Shown here one piece after another: positions 1 through 13,033 of a DNA stretch of 64,000 nt. The notes beneath the pieces are model-generated. The model did no database searches and had not been told where the DNA came from. It saw only the letters and a program-made list of their open reading frames with translations. The position numbers were made by a program, and so were the translations under genes. This DNA comes from Chelydra serpentina. Its lineage: Eukaryota > Chordata > Testudines > Chelydridae. The DNA lies in NCBI GenBank assembly GCA_037349315.1, contig JBAIAC010000054.1, positions 5,642,001 to 5,706,000 on the forward strand. Direction: 5' to 3'. The stretch's first letter is position 1, and each line of letters starts with the position of its first letter.

Positions 1-3000
1 ACACCCTCCTGTCCCTCCTGCTGGTGAGTGAGCGTGCTGGGGTCCTGGGAGGGGTCCATAGGTCAGTCGCACATGCCTGAGCATCCTGCGTTGAAGGCCA
101 TGTGGGGTGTTTGCAAGCGGGTGCCCAGGGCTCTACACTGTGTGCTGCAAACCCAGTGCTGATGCCAGATTCTTCTGGTGCAATTCCAACCCCAGGAATT
201 AAATGGCACTATTTTCCAGTAGCGGATTCATGCTGCTCACACCTGGGACGATTCCCCATCCCACTTCTGAGGGATCTGCCCGGCACCCAGAAAGTGCCCT
301 GGAGTTTAACTCCCCGTCACAAAATCGCATATCCCCGGATATGCTCCCCCTCACAAAATCGCCTCTGCGCAGATCCTCCTTCCCTGCTGCCTGGCTGATG
401 CTGAGCCTTCCAGATCTGCCGGCTGGAATGGTGAAGTAGGGGCTCTTGCAAACGTCCCCTGCATTCTGGCCACGTGGCCGCTCCCAGGCCATATTCCCAG
501 CTCCGTCCCCCAGTGCGCTGCAAGTTGGGACTGAGGGTCGGTGGGGGTGTCAAACAGCATGTGGAGACTCCCCGTCTTACTGAATAACCGGGCTCCCCCA
601 AATTCTTTTGCCTTTGACTCTCTGCTTTGTGCTGCAGGAGATCCTGAGAGGCAAGGGCCGGGCCCGGCTGCAGAGCCCCGATCAGCAGCATGTCCTGCTG
701 GCCATCTCTTACATAGGGTACGTCCATGGGCCCTGACTCACCTGCGGAGCCCAGCAGCCGGGGAGGGGCAGGTGGAGGGAGAGGAGGTGGGGGAGGAATG
801 AGCTGCAATAAGAACCGGAGGATGCTCCTCCCTGGTGGCTCACTACCAGGCCATATCCTCCTCGGCCTCCGGGTCACTTTCTCCAGCCCCATCTCTGCGT
901 GTGGCCTCTAGGAGGGAGCCCCTCTGTCTGCATGAAGTGCTGTGAATGGTGCAGGCGCAGAGCAGGGCCCAGGATCATCCCCGGAGAGCAGCTTCCCCAG
1001 CAGAGCCCCTGCCGGCTGGGCCCCAGGGGCATAGGCGTCTCCAGACAGGACCGATCCCTAGGCGGTGGCTCTGCTGGAGATGCCCCCTGGAGCTCTGCTG
1101 CTTAGGGAGGGAACTGTCCCTCCTGCCATCAAACCCAGCCTGACTCCTGCCGGGACCAGTGTCTGTTCTAATGGCCCCGTCTGCTCCATTCCTTCCAATC
1201 AGGAAATTCCGGCCTCACCTGTCTGAGGAACAGGAGGCCGAGACCATCAGCGCTTGCATCACCAGCGCCATGTTTCAGCGCCCCGCCCCGGCGGAGCTGA
1301 GAGGGACTGAGGTGGCAGGAAGCTCCCCTATCCGGGTCGAGGTTAGTGAGACATGGACAAAGCTGCAGCTCCCACCTGCCTCCTTGGCTGGGAAACTCAG
1401 CCACCCCCCGTGGAGTCGCTGGACCCTGGCCTGACGCTGCGAGCTGCGGGTCCAGCCGAATCCAGCCCCTCGGTTTAGTTTCCAAAGGGCTGGCGGCAAG
1501 TGGCTACGCAGTTACCGCTGCAGTTGGGTTGGCAGGGAGGACAGCTGTAGAGGTGAGCGTCTGGGAGACGGTACAGAATTACCCTGGATTCTTGGCCCAG
1601 GGGGCTAGAACCCACATCCAGTTTACACCGGCTGAGGAGCTGGCCCAGAGCAGTGAAATCGCATTTGGTGCAGAGGGAGCAAATCATGGATTCGGGACAA
1701 CCCCACGGCCAGGCGACTCACCCTGCCACAGAACCAGAGACTAGCTGGAGCGGGGATGAACAGCTCAGTCCTTGGCGAGCCAGCAGGGTGTTGGGGGGTA
1801 GCTGGGGCCCCTCCAGAGTGGGAGGGAGGAGGCCTTCCCTCCAGAGCCCAACTCAGTACGTGTGTTGGGGAGCCCAGGTGGGAGGAAGGATTCTTTGGGG
1901 AAGGGCAGCCCATGGTCCAGGTGAGCCCCATGTCCATGTACAGGGGGCTCAGCATCACCTGTGTAAAGGGACTCCGAATACCAACAGCACCTGGCTGCAG
2001 ACAGGGGGATCCACTCGTCCCCCTGCCTCGTGCACCCCACCTCCCTTGCTATTTACTTCCCTGCTTTTCTCTGCTCCAGTCTCTCCAAGAACTGCCCTGG
2101 GAGCCCCTTGATCGCGTGCTGCAGACCTTTCTGGAGCTGCACCTGACCTCCACCATGCTGCTGCATCTGTTTCTGGTGTGAAAGGGAACGGGAGGGGCCA
2201 TTTGCACTGGCCATCTGGGGATGGGCCGGCTGTTCAGGTTCTACCCGAGCCACAAGAGGGAAGGCTCCTGTTGATCCCGAAGGGGCTGAGCAGGCCTCCC
2301 AGCTACTGTGAACTAGCCAGTCCCCACGGGGCATACACCCGCCCCTGGGATCCAGCTAGACAATCCTAGTCCTGCTCCAGGGAGTGTCACATTGACCTCC
2401 TCAAGGTGGGCTAGCGCCCAGAGGAAACAGCCCCGAGACCCCACAGGATCAATGGGGAGAGTCCTCAAAGCGCTGAGTCCAAGACCCTGGGACCAGTCCC
2501 AACGCCCCCCAGACAGGAGAGGAGCCCTGAGTTCCAGTGTCCGGAAGTGGAGGAGAAGGGGTTAAATGCGCCATCTCCTCTCCCTGCTGGGGCAGGAAGC
2601 AGGTTCTGGGGGTTGCCCGAAGGACATGCGGGGGAGGTCGCCCCGGCATTGCTGCCGCTCACACGGCTTTCTCCCTGCTCCCCAGCACTTGCAGCCCTGG
2701 ATCTGCTCTCCCCGGGCCCAGGAGCGGAGCCGAGCTATGAGAGCCAGCGCCCGGCTCCTCATGTTCTATAGATTCAAAGCCATCACCGAGGTGAGCAGCA
2801 CGGACCTTTTCAAAAGTGGAAGTCAAACCCTAGCGAGGTAACTAGACAGGAGCATAAACACTGCCAAATGAAGTGTAAAAATGTAATAAGAAAAGCCAAA
2901 ATGCAGTTTGAAGAACAGCTAGCCAAAAACTCAAAAGGTAATAACAAAATGTTTTTTAAATACGTCAGAAGCAGGAAGCCTGCTAAACAACCAGTGGGGC

Positions 3001-6000
3001 CCCTGGACGATAGAGATACAAAAGGAGCACTTCAAGACGCTAAAGTCATTGTGGAGAAACTAAATGAATTCTTTGCTTTGGTCTTCACGGTTGAGGACGT
3101 TAGGGAGATTCCCAAACCTGAGCCGTCTTTTGTAGGTGACAAATCTGACGAATTGTCACAGATTGAAGTGTCACTAGAGGAGGTTTTGGAACTAATTGAT
3201 AAACTTAACTGTAACAAGTCACTGGGACCAGATGGCATTCACCCAAGAGTTCTGAAAGAACTCCAATGTGAAATTGCGGAACTTTTAACTAGGGTTTGTA
3301 ACCTGTCCTTTAAATCGGCTTCTGTACCCAATGAGTGGAAGAGAGCTAATGTAACACCAATATTAAAGAAGGGCTCTAGAGGTGATCCTGACAATTACAG
3401 ACCAGTAAGTCTAACATCCATACCGGGCAAATTAGTTGAAACAATAGTAAAGAATAAAATTGTCAGGCACATAGAAGAACATAAATTGTTGGGCAAAAGT
3501 CAACATGGTTTCTGCAAAGGGAAATCATGCCTTACTAATCTAGTAGAGTTCTTTGAAGGGGTCAACAAACATGGGGACAAGGGTAGGAATAAATGGTAAA
3601 TTTTCAGAATGGAGTGGGGTAACTAGTGGTGTTCCCCAAGGGACAGTCCTAAGACCAATCCTAATCAACTTATTCATAAATGATTTGGAAGAAGGGGTAA
3701 ACAGTGAGGTGGCAAAATTTGCAGATGATACTAAACTGCTCAAGATAGTTAAGACCAAAGCAGACTGCGAAGAACTTCAAAAAGATCTCACAAAACGAAA
3801 TGATTGGGCAACAAAATGGCAAATGAAATTTCATGTGGATAAACGTAAAGTAATGCACATTGGAAAAAATAACCCCAACTCTACATACAACATGATGGGG
3901 GCTAATTTAGCTACAACTAATCAGGAAAAAGATCTTGGCATCATCACGGACAGTTCTCTGAAGACGTCCATGCAGTGTGCACTGGCAGTCAAAAAAGCCA
4001 ACAGGATGTTAGGAATCATTAAAAAAGGGATAGAGAATAAGACGGAGAATATCTTATTGCCCTTCTACAAATCCATGGTGCGCCCACATCTTGAATCCTG
4101 CGTACAAATGTGGTCTCCTCATCTCAAAAAAGCTATACTGGCATTAGAAAAGGTTCAGAGAAGGGCAACTAAAATGATTAGTGGTTTGGAACGGGTCGCG
4201 TATGAGGAGAGATTAACGAGTCTAGGACTTTTTAGGTTGGAAAAGAGGAGATTAAGGGGGAGATATGATAGAGGTATATACAATTATGAGTGGTGTGGAG
4301 GAAGTGAATAAGGAAAAAGTTATTGACTTGTTCCCATAAGAGAAGAACTAGGGGCCACCCAATGAAATTAGTGGGCAGCAGGTTTAAAACAAATAAAAGG
4401 AAGTTGTTCTTTACACAGCGCACAGTCAACCTGTGGTCTGAGCCAGTACAGCCATTCTTATGTTCTTATGTCCCTGCTGCCCCCCGCAGCATGCACAAAG
4501 AGAGGGGGAGGGTGATACAGACAGAACTGGGCTCAGCCCCAGTTCATGCCCTGATTTTCTGTTCGGTGGCCCATTAGGACTTGGAACCCATGGAAGAGCA
4601 GGGCTACATGGCCGGGGTGCTGATAAGCCACGCCTTTGACGCCCTGGAGGCCACCAGATCCTGGGCATCTCAGGCTCTCTACTGGCTCTTCACGCCTTGC
4701 AAAGGTAAGATGGAGCAGAAGGAAACAGTGGCCACCTCCCAGCCCTGGCCGTTACCTAGAGAGCAGGGCTGCAGAGAGAACATGGCGCCTTCATCCCAGC
4801 CCTGACCAGACGGACACAGAGCAGAAGTGGGTTGGTACCTGCCAGGCTGGCCTGGCATCTGCCCTTCACCAGGTGCCACGGACCGTCTGGGACCTCCCCT
4901 GATCCAACACCATCCCCAACACACCTTCTGCATCGGGGGAAGGGTGGGCAGTTGGTCCAGGAGCCAGCTGAGAGCTCACCCTAGCTGTGCGTTCCCAGCT
5001 GTGGTTGGATACTGGTTCTTTGGCCCCTGTGACCTGGTTCGACAGGGATGGGGAAGTATCCGGCCCCGAGAGCGCTGGCTGAGCACAGCTGGTTTCTTGT
5101 GCAGCTTCCGTGTGCACCCAGACGGAGGCGGTGGTGAGCGTGCTGAGCAGGACGAAGGGGGATGCCAGCTGCAGACAGAGCCCAGCCCATGTTGCTATGG
5201 TGAGTAAAAGAGACTGTGACTGGAGACAGACACACACATGAGGGATGGGCGCTTATTGTCTCCTTCCCTCCCTGCAGAATTTGTGCCCTCAACTTGCTCC
5301 CCCCCCAACTCAGTCAGTAAGGTAGAAAAGCAGAGGGAAATTCCTGGGTACGGGCTCCAATGCCCACTGACTTAGCCCTGGGCGCAGGCTCTGTCCCCAT
5401 CCCCTGAAGAGCAAACCCACCTCCCCGGGCCGGGGCTCGCTGCTCACACTCGGCCTGTGCCTTTCCCTGCAGCTCATAGCGAAGCACCTGCAGCCCTGTG
5501 ACCTCATGCCCTTCATCTTCACCCTGCTGCTGGGCCTGCTGGAGAAGGAGGACTGTGCTGACCAGCTGGCGGGCGTCATGCAGACGGTGCTGACAGAGAA
5601 AAGATCGGTGCAAGAGAACCAAGTAATGGCTGGGCATTGGAGGCACCATGCTGACATCTCGGGCAGCTCCATCCTGCCCCGTGCCCAGAATTCCTGGGGC
5701 ACGAGGGAGGCTGTGGAGGGGAGATGTCCCCTCTCACCATCATTGATCAAGGGGACCCATCCATCCCCTGTCTGCAGGGCGGCCGCTGGGCAAGGTCCTG
5801 TAATCGTTTACAGGCATTGATCCCAGGAGTCCGGCTTGCCCGGCTCACTCCCTGGGAAAAGTGCCCTGTCTCCGGACTCATCCCCCATGGGGGAACAGAG
5901 CCCGCAGTGGGGTCTCCCGCGTCCTCTCTTTGCCCAGTGGAGACGGATTAACGTGGAGGATGGAAATGCCTCCCGGAACCTTAGATCCCACTCAGCCCAG

Positions 6001-9000
6001 GCGTGCTGTCACAAGGGGAGATACAGCTGGGATACCCGGGGGTGGGGTGTCACAGGGCAGCAGGATTGGGACCCTTAGTGCTACAGAGCTGGATCAGGGG
6101 TGGGGGTTTCAAGGGACCCAAACCAGAATCCCCCTGGGCTCAGTCACTCGCTAGGAGAGTTTCTCCATGGCCTCTGCCGGGTCATGTGACCGCGGACTTG
6201 TTTCTGAGCCTGCCCTACTCCTCCTGGCCCTTCCCTGCCAGACACCCACAGCGCGGGGAGGGTCTCAGCCCCTGCTTTGCCTCCGCAGGTGCAGGATCTG
6301 CAGGCGGCTCTGGCCTACACACTGTCTCCACCCCGGGGTGGGCGCCTGAGCGATGGGCCGAGGAATATCATACACCTCCTGGCCAGGCAGCACACCAAGG
6401 CCGCGGTCAGCAACCTCCTGCAGCTGCCCTGGCCTTACGAGCGGTGAGCGCCGGCCCCAGGGAAAGGATAGAACGCCCCCCTCCAGCCTCCGAGCTCCCC
6501 CTTAATGGGGTGACTCCACAGCACCAGGGTTACACGCAGCACAGACCTTCCCCTGGCCCTGCCCCCGGCCTGCTGTCACCATGAGCCTCTCTGACCCTTG
6601 GAGGGAGCTCTGACCCTCTGGGATCCCCGGCTCAGGGCTCCCCCAGCTGAGCTCGTCCTAACGCAGCTGTCACCCTTGTTGTTCGCAAAGTACTGTACAG
6701 GATCTTTTCAGGGGGAATACGGCAAAACGCCACATTTATTAGTAATAGAGGTATCAATCAATACTCTATCATATGCATATGATATATATCACACTCATGC
6801 ACTCACACACACACAAACACAAGCACACTCTGTCTAGTTGTTGTTACCAACTAGTTGCTCCCCTTAACTTCACTGGCCAGGTGAGTTAGATGAGGGAGGG
6901 GTGGAGCCCTGCTTCTGCCGATCCGGATCGATGCTCCGATGGTGACAAGACGAGACCCGGAGTCCTCTGCAAGACACCTCACTTTTATAGCAGCTTCCCT
7001 CTCATGCAAATCTATGCCAGATTCAAAATCTGGGTCTGTGTTCATTGGTCCTTTGTGCTGCTTCCTTCTGGGTGTTGTCCCAGAGAAGGTGCTGGCTTCT
7101 AACCCCCAAAGCCGTCAATATGTCTGCTCGTCTTTATTGAGCCCACTTGATAAGTTTGATCGTCCTTGGGGCTGGCTTCCATCCCCTCTCCAACTGTTGC
7201 AGCTGTCTGGAGGTGCTGCCTTCCACACCTTTTCTCATTCACACCTCATTCAGTCAACAGGGCAATTGATTACTTCTAGCAAAAAGACGTTTTTCTTCTA
7301 CTTTAACTATACTATCCTTAGGGGCTATAACAGCTGATAAAAAGTTTTCTACAAGTTTTCTATATAGGGATTTAACACAAAGTGCAATGGCTTGGCTGGC
7401 TGGAAGCCAGAGCAGTCCTCTGGGGCCCCCCATCACAACACAGGCCAGGAGACCCCGTGTGAGCAGGGTCACCATTTCTGTCAGTGTGACCCCCGGCTCT
7501 CGACAGGGCGCCCCTCCAGGCTGAGGCAGAAGAGGGTGCCAGGCTATCTGCATGGCCCGCAGACATACCCCTACACTGAGCGCGTCCCTGCAGGGGCACC
7601 ACCCTCCCGCCGCTGGGAAATGCCCTCTCTCCCCCGAATCCCAGCCCGGTATCGTCCCCACTGCCGCACGCTTTTACACGCCTCATTCCGCCCAAGAGGC
7701 TGCTCTTCTCCCATTCACCTGCCTGCCAGGTTTCCCCGGGCCAGCAGCCTTCCCTGTATCCTGCCCAGAGCCGACAAGCCCAGCACCCATTTTACAACCT
7801 TCTCCAAACCCCGCACCCCAGAGCCATGGCGTGGTAGAACTGGAGCCGTGTTCCTCCTGAACAACTGGGCCCGTCCTGTGTGTTAATTCCTTACCCGCCA
7901 TCCGTCTGTCCGTCACAGGCAGGCCAAGGCCATCTGGAAATTCCTGGGTGCAGACCCCGTGCTGGCCAGGGAGGTACTGCACATCCTGCTCTTCGACAGC
8001 CCGGAGAAGGGCTGGGCTAATGGCAGCGAGACCCAGGATGGGAGCTGCCCCCAGCTAGCCCGGCTGCCCCCGGCGGTAAGTTCCCAGTGCTGGCATTGAG
8101 CCCCCTTTCCCAGCTGCATTCTGCACAGGGCCAGTCTTCTGACTGGCTCTTGTTCCCTTCCAGACCACACGCGGCCTGTGGGAGCTAGTCGGGGCCCTGG
8201 GGCGAGCGCACGTGCTGGAGGGACGCGAGGACGACCTGTTCGTCTCTTGCTTCCTCGCCGTCGCCTGCTCCCCGGCACCTCACCTCTCGGGAGCCCAGCA
8301 GAACCCACCGACTGATGCCAGTCCCCACAGGTAACGTGTGGGGCTGATGGATCTCAGCACCCAAACAGTGTCTGGGCCGGACGCTAGGAGGGGGAAGCTT
8401 CCTGCTTGGACTCACGTTATCGAGGGTCCCCCCACCCAATGCCTTCGGGGGACCGAGGGTTCGGATCAGCCAGGCTTCTCGTGCTTAGGAGCGGGCAGAG
8501 CTGCCCCCGGATACCCAGGGAGCCAGAGAGCTCCTCAGATGGGCAGCTCAGCAGGGTGATGAAGGAGCCGAGCGGGACGGGGTGAAGCAGAGCTGGGGAG
8601 CAGGGCAGAACTGGCTGCTGTCTCTATTTACTGTCTGCTTTGAAGGCTTTGGGACAGGCCCGGTGTGGCACGGAGCCACTTCCCCCCCTTGACTGCAGTG
8701 GGCCCTGGGGGACAGGGCTCAGGGTAGCAGGGCGTTCACGGGGGCGCTGCATGTACTTTTCTCCCCAGGGTCAGTTTCCTGGAGTGGGCGGGGGCAATTC
8801 TCACATCTTTGGAGGAGGCGAAGGTCACATTTGCAGACACTCCCCCCCGCCCCCACAATTGGAGTGCAGGGAACCAAAGGCAGAAATGGGGCAGCTTCTG
8901 TTCTCACCCTGATCCCTCCAGTGCTGCAGCAAGGGAGTCCTGTGCCCCCCGCCCCTCCGCCCTGCCTAGAGAGTAGGCGTCCCTGCATCACCATCTCCTG

Positions 9001-12000
9001 CCTCTTTCTCTTCCCAGCATGGCCGTGCAGGCCCTGGCGCGGGTGCTGCACCTCAGGGGCAGTCAGCAAGGTCTGGAGCTGATGGAGCAGGAGCAGGGCT
9101 GGCAGCTGCTGGAGGAGGGCCAGCCTGAGGGGTTCGCTCTCCTTGGCAGGTGAGGACAGACACTGAAGGAGTCACGTTCTCGCTCTGGAGCCCAGTGGGG
9201 CAGAGATGGGAGGGGGTGGCCGGGACCGGGCAGGATTCCGGCATGTGCAGGGTTGTCATGAACACGTCAGCACGAGCTCTTGTTCTTTCCCAGGGCCATG
9301 GTGACCCACCCAAACCAGGCCCTGAAGAACATCGTACGGTTCCTCCTTCCCAGCCTCCAGGCCTCCGAGGAGGGTGAACGCATGGCCTGCACCAGCCTGC
9401 TTGCAGAGGTGAGCCCGGGGCGGGAGGGGAGGTTAACCACGCCCAGAAGCTGATGGAACAGGGGGCCAATAGCTGGTCAGCCAATGAGAAATGGTCCTGG
9501 TGGTGTATTGCTTGTAAATTGATCCCTTTGCTGGGGGCTCTGTGGGGGTTTGGGGGCACCCCACTGGAACCAGAGGGAGCACTCGTGTCACTTCTATTCA
9601 GCTCAAAGCCAGCCCCTTGTGAACATCAGTCAGTAAGGATCTAAGTCACCTCCTGGTCCCGGCTCATACTTGCTCCCCTTGCTCCGGCCATGCTAGGACC
9701 CATTGGCCTCGCTCCGCCCTCTCTGACGGTTCCGTTCGGTCCCTTTAGTTCCTTGGCAGCCCCTGGCTCATGGAGAACGAGCCCAAGGAACTGTGGAAGC
9801 AGGTTGTGAAGATCATGCTGCAGCGGACAGAGGACAGCAGCATCCCCATCCGAGGCAGAGCGCTGCATGGCCTCAGGAACGTAGTCACCCAGTTCCCAGA
9901 CAAGGTGGGTCTGGCATGGCAGGATACTAGGCAAAGAGGCCGGGTAGGAAGCTCCTGGTTCCCCTTCTCCCCAGCCCATGGCTCCTGTGGAGCAGACTGG
10001 GCTGTAGGCCGACTTGCCCGGACTGCGGTTACACCCAGGCTGACAGAGCGTTGCTCACCGAGCGGCATCCAACCCCTTCTCTGCAGGTCAGGAAGAAGCG
10101 GGAGCAGATCCTGGGGCACTTTGTCCGCGCAGTGTGTGAATCCTGCGACCCCCACGCCATCCTGGAAGCCATGGAAGGGCTCTGCTGGCTGCTGCAGGAC
10201 CCCAAGGCGCCTCTGAAGGCGTGCGTCACCGTCCCACTGGCCCTGCAGGCCAGAACGTGGTTTGAGGATGTAAGTAGGAAGCAGGGCAGGCCCCACAGTG
10301 CGATAGGGCACCCCACAGGGGGGAGATGCTCAGGATCCGCCCCCACGCGGAGGGACTCAGTGTCCGATGCAGGCATGTTCCTGGACTTGTGGGGCAGCTC
10401 AGCTCCTCCGCCAGGGGAGACAGGGATCAAGTCATCCTGAGCCCACAATGGTTCAGCAGCCCTGGGGCCCAGCAGGAAGGAGGGGAGTTTGCAGAGAATG
10501 GTCATGTCGTTTGAACTAGCTGAAACCCCTCTGGGCTCTGCAGCTGCCCGGCTGAGTCCCAAAGCACGCGAGGGCCCGAGCCTGTCCCCCCTAACCACCC
10601 TGCGCCCCCTGTCTGCAGGAGAACAGCGGCCTGAGGCGGGCCGCCATGGAGCTTTTTGGCCACCTCAGCCAATTTGTTCAGAAGAAGTCATCACTCTTTG
10701 GGGCTGAGGTGGAGAAGAGCTTGGGGACGCTGCTCATCCACCTGCAGGATGAGGACCCCCTGGTGGCCCAGGTGAGCACAGCTGAGGACTCACAGGGGCA
10801 GGGCTGGCAAGGGTGGTGCAACCTCCCCCCCAAACCCCAATCCCCAGATCTCCTTCTCAGTGCTGACCTGTGGCACCCAGGACAGGCCCCCCCCCCCGCC
10901 CCGACTCATCCAGCCCTCCCCCACCCCGCACAGAGCTCCGCCAGCCCTCAGAGTGTAGCTGTGGGGCAGATCTGTGCAGTTTCCTTCTCTCCTCCATTCC
11001 CCACAGGCACCACCAGCCTCCCTGCCCAGCCAGACTCTCCGTGGCTTTGGCTCCATTTTACAGCCGACCTGGTTAGTGGCCAGGCCCAGGTCGACCTCTG
11101 GCCCCTAGCCAGTGACCTGACCCAAGCAGGGCCTCAGGGAAGGGCTGGTCGCTGAGGCTGGCTGGCTCCCGTTGCTGCCCTGCCCTCACTTGTGTGCTAG
11201 CTCCTGCCTGGGAATGAGCAGCCTCCTGCAGCAAGCGCCCTCCCTCCCCCCGACCCCCCCAGTAGCAGCCCCCAGTAGTGCCTGGGATTGAGGGGAGGCC
11301 ACGTACGTTGGCCACCGGGCAGTGCTGTTAACGGCCCAATAGGTACCCGCAGGGAGTGCCCCGCCCCGGCCCTAGCACTCGGGCCTGGCTCCCCTCAACC
11401 CAGCTGAGCTGGAGCTGGGAGCTGGGGGGGTCTGGGGAACAACCGTCAGGCCAGAGGAGGCTGTGCAGAGAGGTGGCTCCTTGCTGCTCCGGCACCGCGG
11501 CGTCTCCCCAAGCCACGTGGAGCCTGCGAGTTGGCAGCCCGTGGCGCTCACCCCGCTCCCTTCTCGCCCTCTCCGGCAGGCGTGCAGGGGGGCGTTGCTG
11601 CGCTGCGCACCCTTCCTCAGCTGCCAGCCCCTGTGCAGGCTTGTGCAGAGCCAGCTGGCCGATGGGGCGGCCCCCGCCATCCCCGCCTTCCTGAGCGACG
11701 CCTGCAGGACCCTGGTGAGTGAGCTCTGGGGGCGCGGGAGGACCTAGGCACAGAGGGGTTTCTCTGCTCCAGGGAGCCCCCTCCCTGACTCAGCCCCATC
11801 CCCCACCCTTGAGGATGGCTCCCCTACAAGTCAGCTCTGTCCCGTGGGAGGAGTCCATGGGGAGAGGGCTCTGACAGCCAGGGGTCCCTCACCTCCAGAG
11901 CAGGCAGGGGCCGAGCCAGCTCCCCTCAGCCTGGGGGGGACGTGGGGCTTGGGGCTAACTGGGTTCTTGGCTTCCCAGCTCCAGAGCTGCCCAGGGAGGC

Positions 12001-12753
12001 TGAGCAAGAAGGCTGCCCAGAGAGCCGCAGCTGCCCAGCAGCTGATAGGTAAGGAAAGAGCTGGAGCTCTGCTTCCTATTCTCCCTCCCTGCCCCACGCG
12101 TCTGGGGCCCAGTGCCACATGCACACTGCCAGCAGGGGGGAGGGGCTGGCCTCCACTGCCCACACCCAACCCCCCAACTTCCCTCCCACCTTCCTGGGCC
12201 AAGGCTCCATGCAGCCAGATGCAGGAGGGCTCTGCGGTCAAAGGGGCCCCTCTGTCCTGACCCCGGGCCAGCCCAGCACCTGCAGGAGCAGGTCTGAGGG
12301 ACAGATCCTGCTCCCAAAGTTCTCACCCTCGTTCCCCCCACCCCCACCCAGGGACTGGCCCCAGTCCGGTTCCCCTGCAGCCTGTACAGGGAGGGCAGAG
12401 ATACACGGGAAGCCCCAGCCCTGTCCACCCCAGCTACCACAGGGCAGCAGCTCTGCCACACTGTGCTTCACACCAACTCCCAGTGGGGCTGGTGTGCTAA
12501 GCTGCCCCTTGGGCGCAACACCTCTCCTGGCCTTTGTGGGGCACGAGGCCAAAGGCAAAACGATCCCGGTAATCTTGGGGACTGACGCTCCTCCCAGCTC
12601 CTTCCCCTCCTCTGTTCGGCTGGATTGGGGGCAGGGGAGCACCTTGATGGACAGAAATACAAGCGGTTGGTGGTGCTCTGAATGCTGTTAAATAATCAGG
12701 CCCGCCTGCCTCCCCTAGGATACATGGCTGAAATGGAAGCCACAGAAGAGTAG
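1..12753 (+). CDS. MROH-like: MROH-family HEAT-repeat protein, copy A (5'-truncated by window edge)
   Basis: This is the 3' part of a maestro heat-like repeat family gene. The family consists of long alpha-solenoid proteins of poorly known function. Nineteen exons join in one open frame: 1-23, 638-717, 1203-1341, 2080-2175, 2686-2790, 4578-4704, 5105-5199, 5473-5622, 6289-6443, 7919-8075, 8164-8330, 9018-9149, 9294-9408, 9749-9904, 10087-10269, 10619-10771, 11580-11714, 11979-12048 and 12719-12753, ending at TAG 12751-12753. All introns are GT-AG and all phases fit, giving about 756 codons. The peptides are leucine-rich paired helices without signal or membrane segments, for example [14 protein letters not shown] in exon 8 and [15 protein letters not shown] in exon 14. 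The family call comes from the resemblance of exon order and peptides to MROH proteins. The specific member (1, 2B, 5, 7) is not resolved. Intron 5 holds a CR1 and intron 9 a solo LTR. Upstream exons lie outside the window. Exons match copy B except for a handful of codons, mostly in 8164-8330. Confidence 0.85.
2800..4470 (+). mobile_element. CR1-family LINE fragment in MROH intron (copy A)
   Basis: This is a sense-oriented non-LTR retrotransposon fragment. Two overlapping open frames (2868-3599 and 3553-4311) encode reverse transcriptase pieces. The first carries [13 protein letters not shown] and [20 protein letters not shown]. The second carries SGVPQGT and the catalytic box FADDTKL, followed by the CR1 C-terminal motif [12 protein letters not shown] deletion near 3560-3600 removes the stretch that should hold RT motif A with the first catalytic Asp, so the copy is dead. 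The 3' end carries a tandem TTCTTATG at about 4453-4470, the style of CR1/L3 ends. The element begins about 10 bp after the donor of exon 2686-2790. Confidence 0.88.
6691..7377 (-). mobile_element. Solo LTR of an endogenous retrovirus (copy A, 687 bp)
   Basis: This lone LTR lies antisense in the intron between exons 6289-6443 and 7919-8075. It is flanked by an exact 5-bp duplication CAAAG (6686-6690 and 7378-7382). Read on the - strand it begins TGTTAAATCC, has a TATA box (TATAAAA, complement of 6983-6989) and an AATAAA signal near 6733-6738. This order fits U3-R-U5. The U5 end reads TA, not CA. No internal retroviral genes remain. A CA-rich run lies at about 6797-6835. Confidence 0.7.
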
Positions 12754-12869
12754 GAGGCTTGGAACGGCCACCCTGCTGTAAGTCACGGCTGAGGGGTATT
12801 GCACGGGGGAGAGGGGGCGTGGAGAATCGGGGAGGAGTTCTAGGGCAGGGGACTGCAGCCACATCACAC
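12754..12869 (+). other. MROH copy A 3' untranslated / downstream region
   Basis: No AATAAA lies close behind the stop. The nearest are AATAAA at about 13766-13771 and a second near 13912. The mRNA may therefore run about 1 kb past the stop through a MITE, or end at a non-canonical signal. Nothing else was seen in 13042-13780. Confidence 0.35.
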
Positions 12870-12877
12870 GGTGGCTG

Positions 12878-13033
12878 TAGGGTGACCAGACATCCCAATT
12901 TTTTGCTCTGTGTCCCGCATCCAAATATTGGATTTTTGCTTGGACAGCTCCGCTCCGGCCGGTTTATTTTTGTTTGTTTGTTTTGCTTCCCCTATGTGTC
13001 CCGATATTTTGTTGGTTTCATCTGGGCACCCTA
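12878..13033. mobile_element. hAT-type MITE with perfect 8-bp target duplication (copy A)
   Basis: This 156-bp element starts TAGGGTGACCAGA and ends TCTGGGCACCCTA, terminal inverted repeats with one mismatch. It is flanked by identical 8-bp repeats GGTGGCTG (12870-12877 and 13034-13041). An 8-bp duplication is the signature of hAT transposition. It has no coding capacity and sits about 125 bp after the MROH stop codon. Confidence 0.88.

Noticed and set aside
317..892. Long - strand frame over MROH introns and exon (also at 47482-48057)
   Set aside because: It is antisense to a well-supported exon and proline-rich because of GC-rich introns; a shadow frame.
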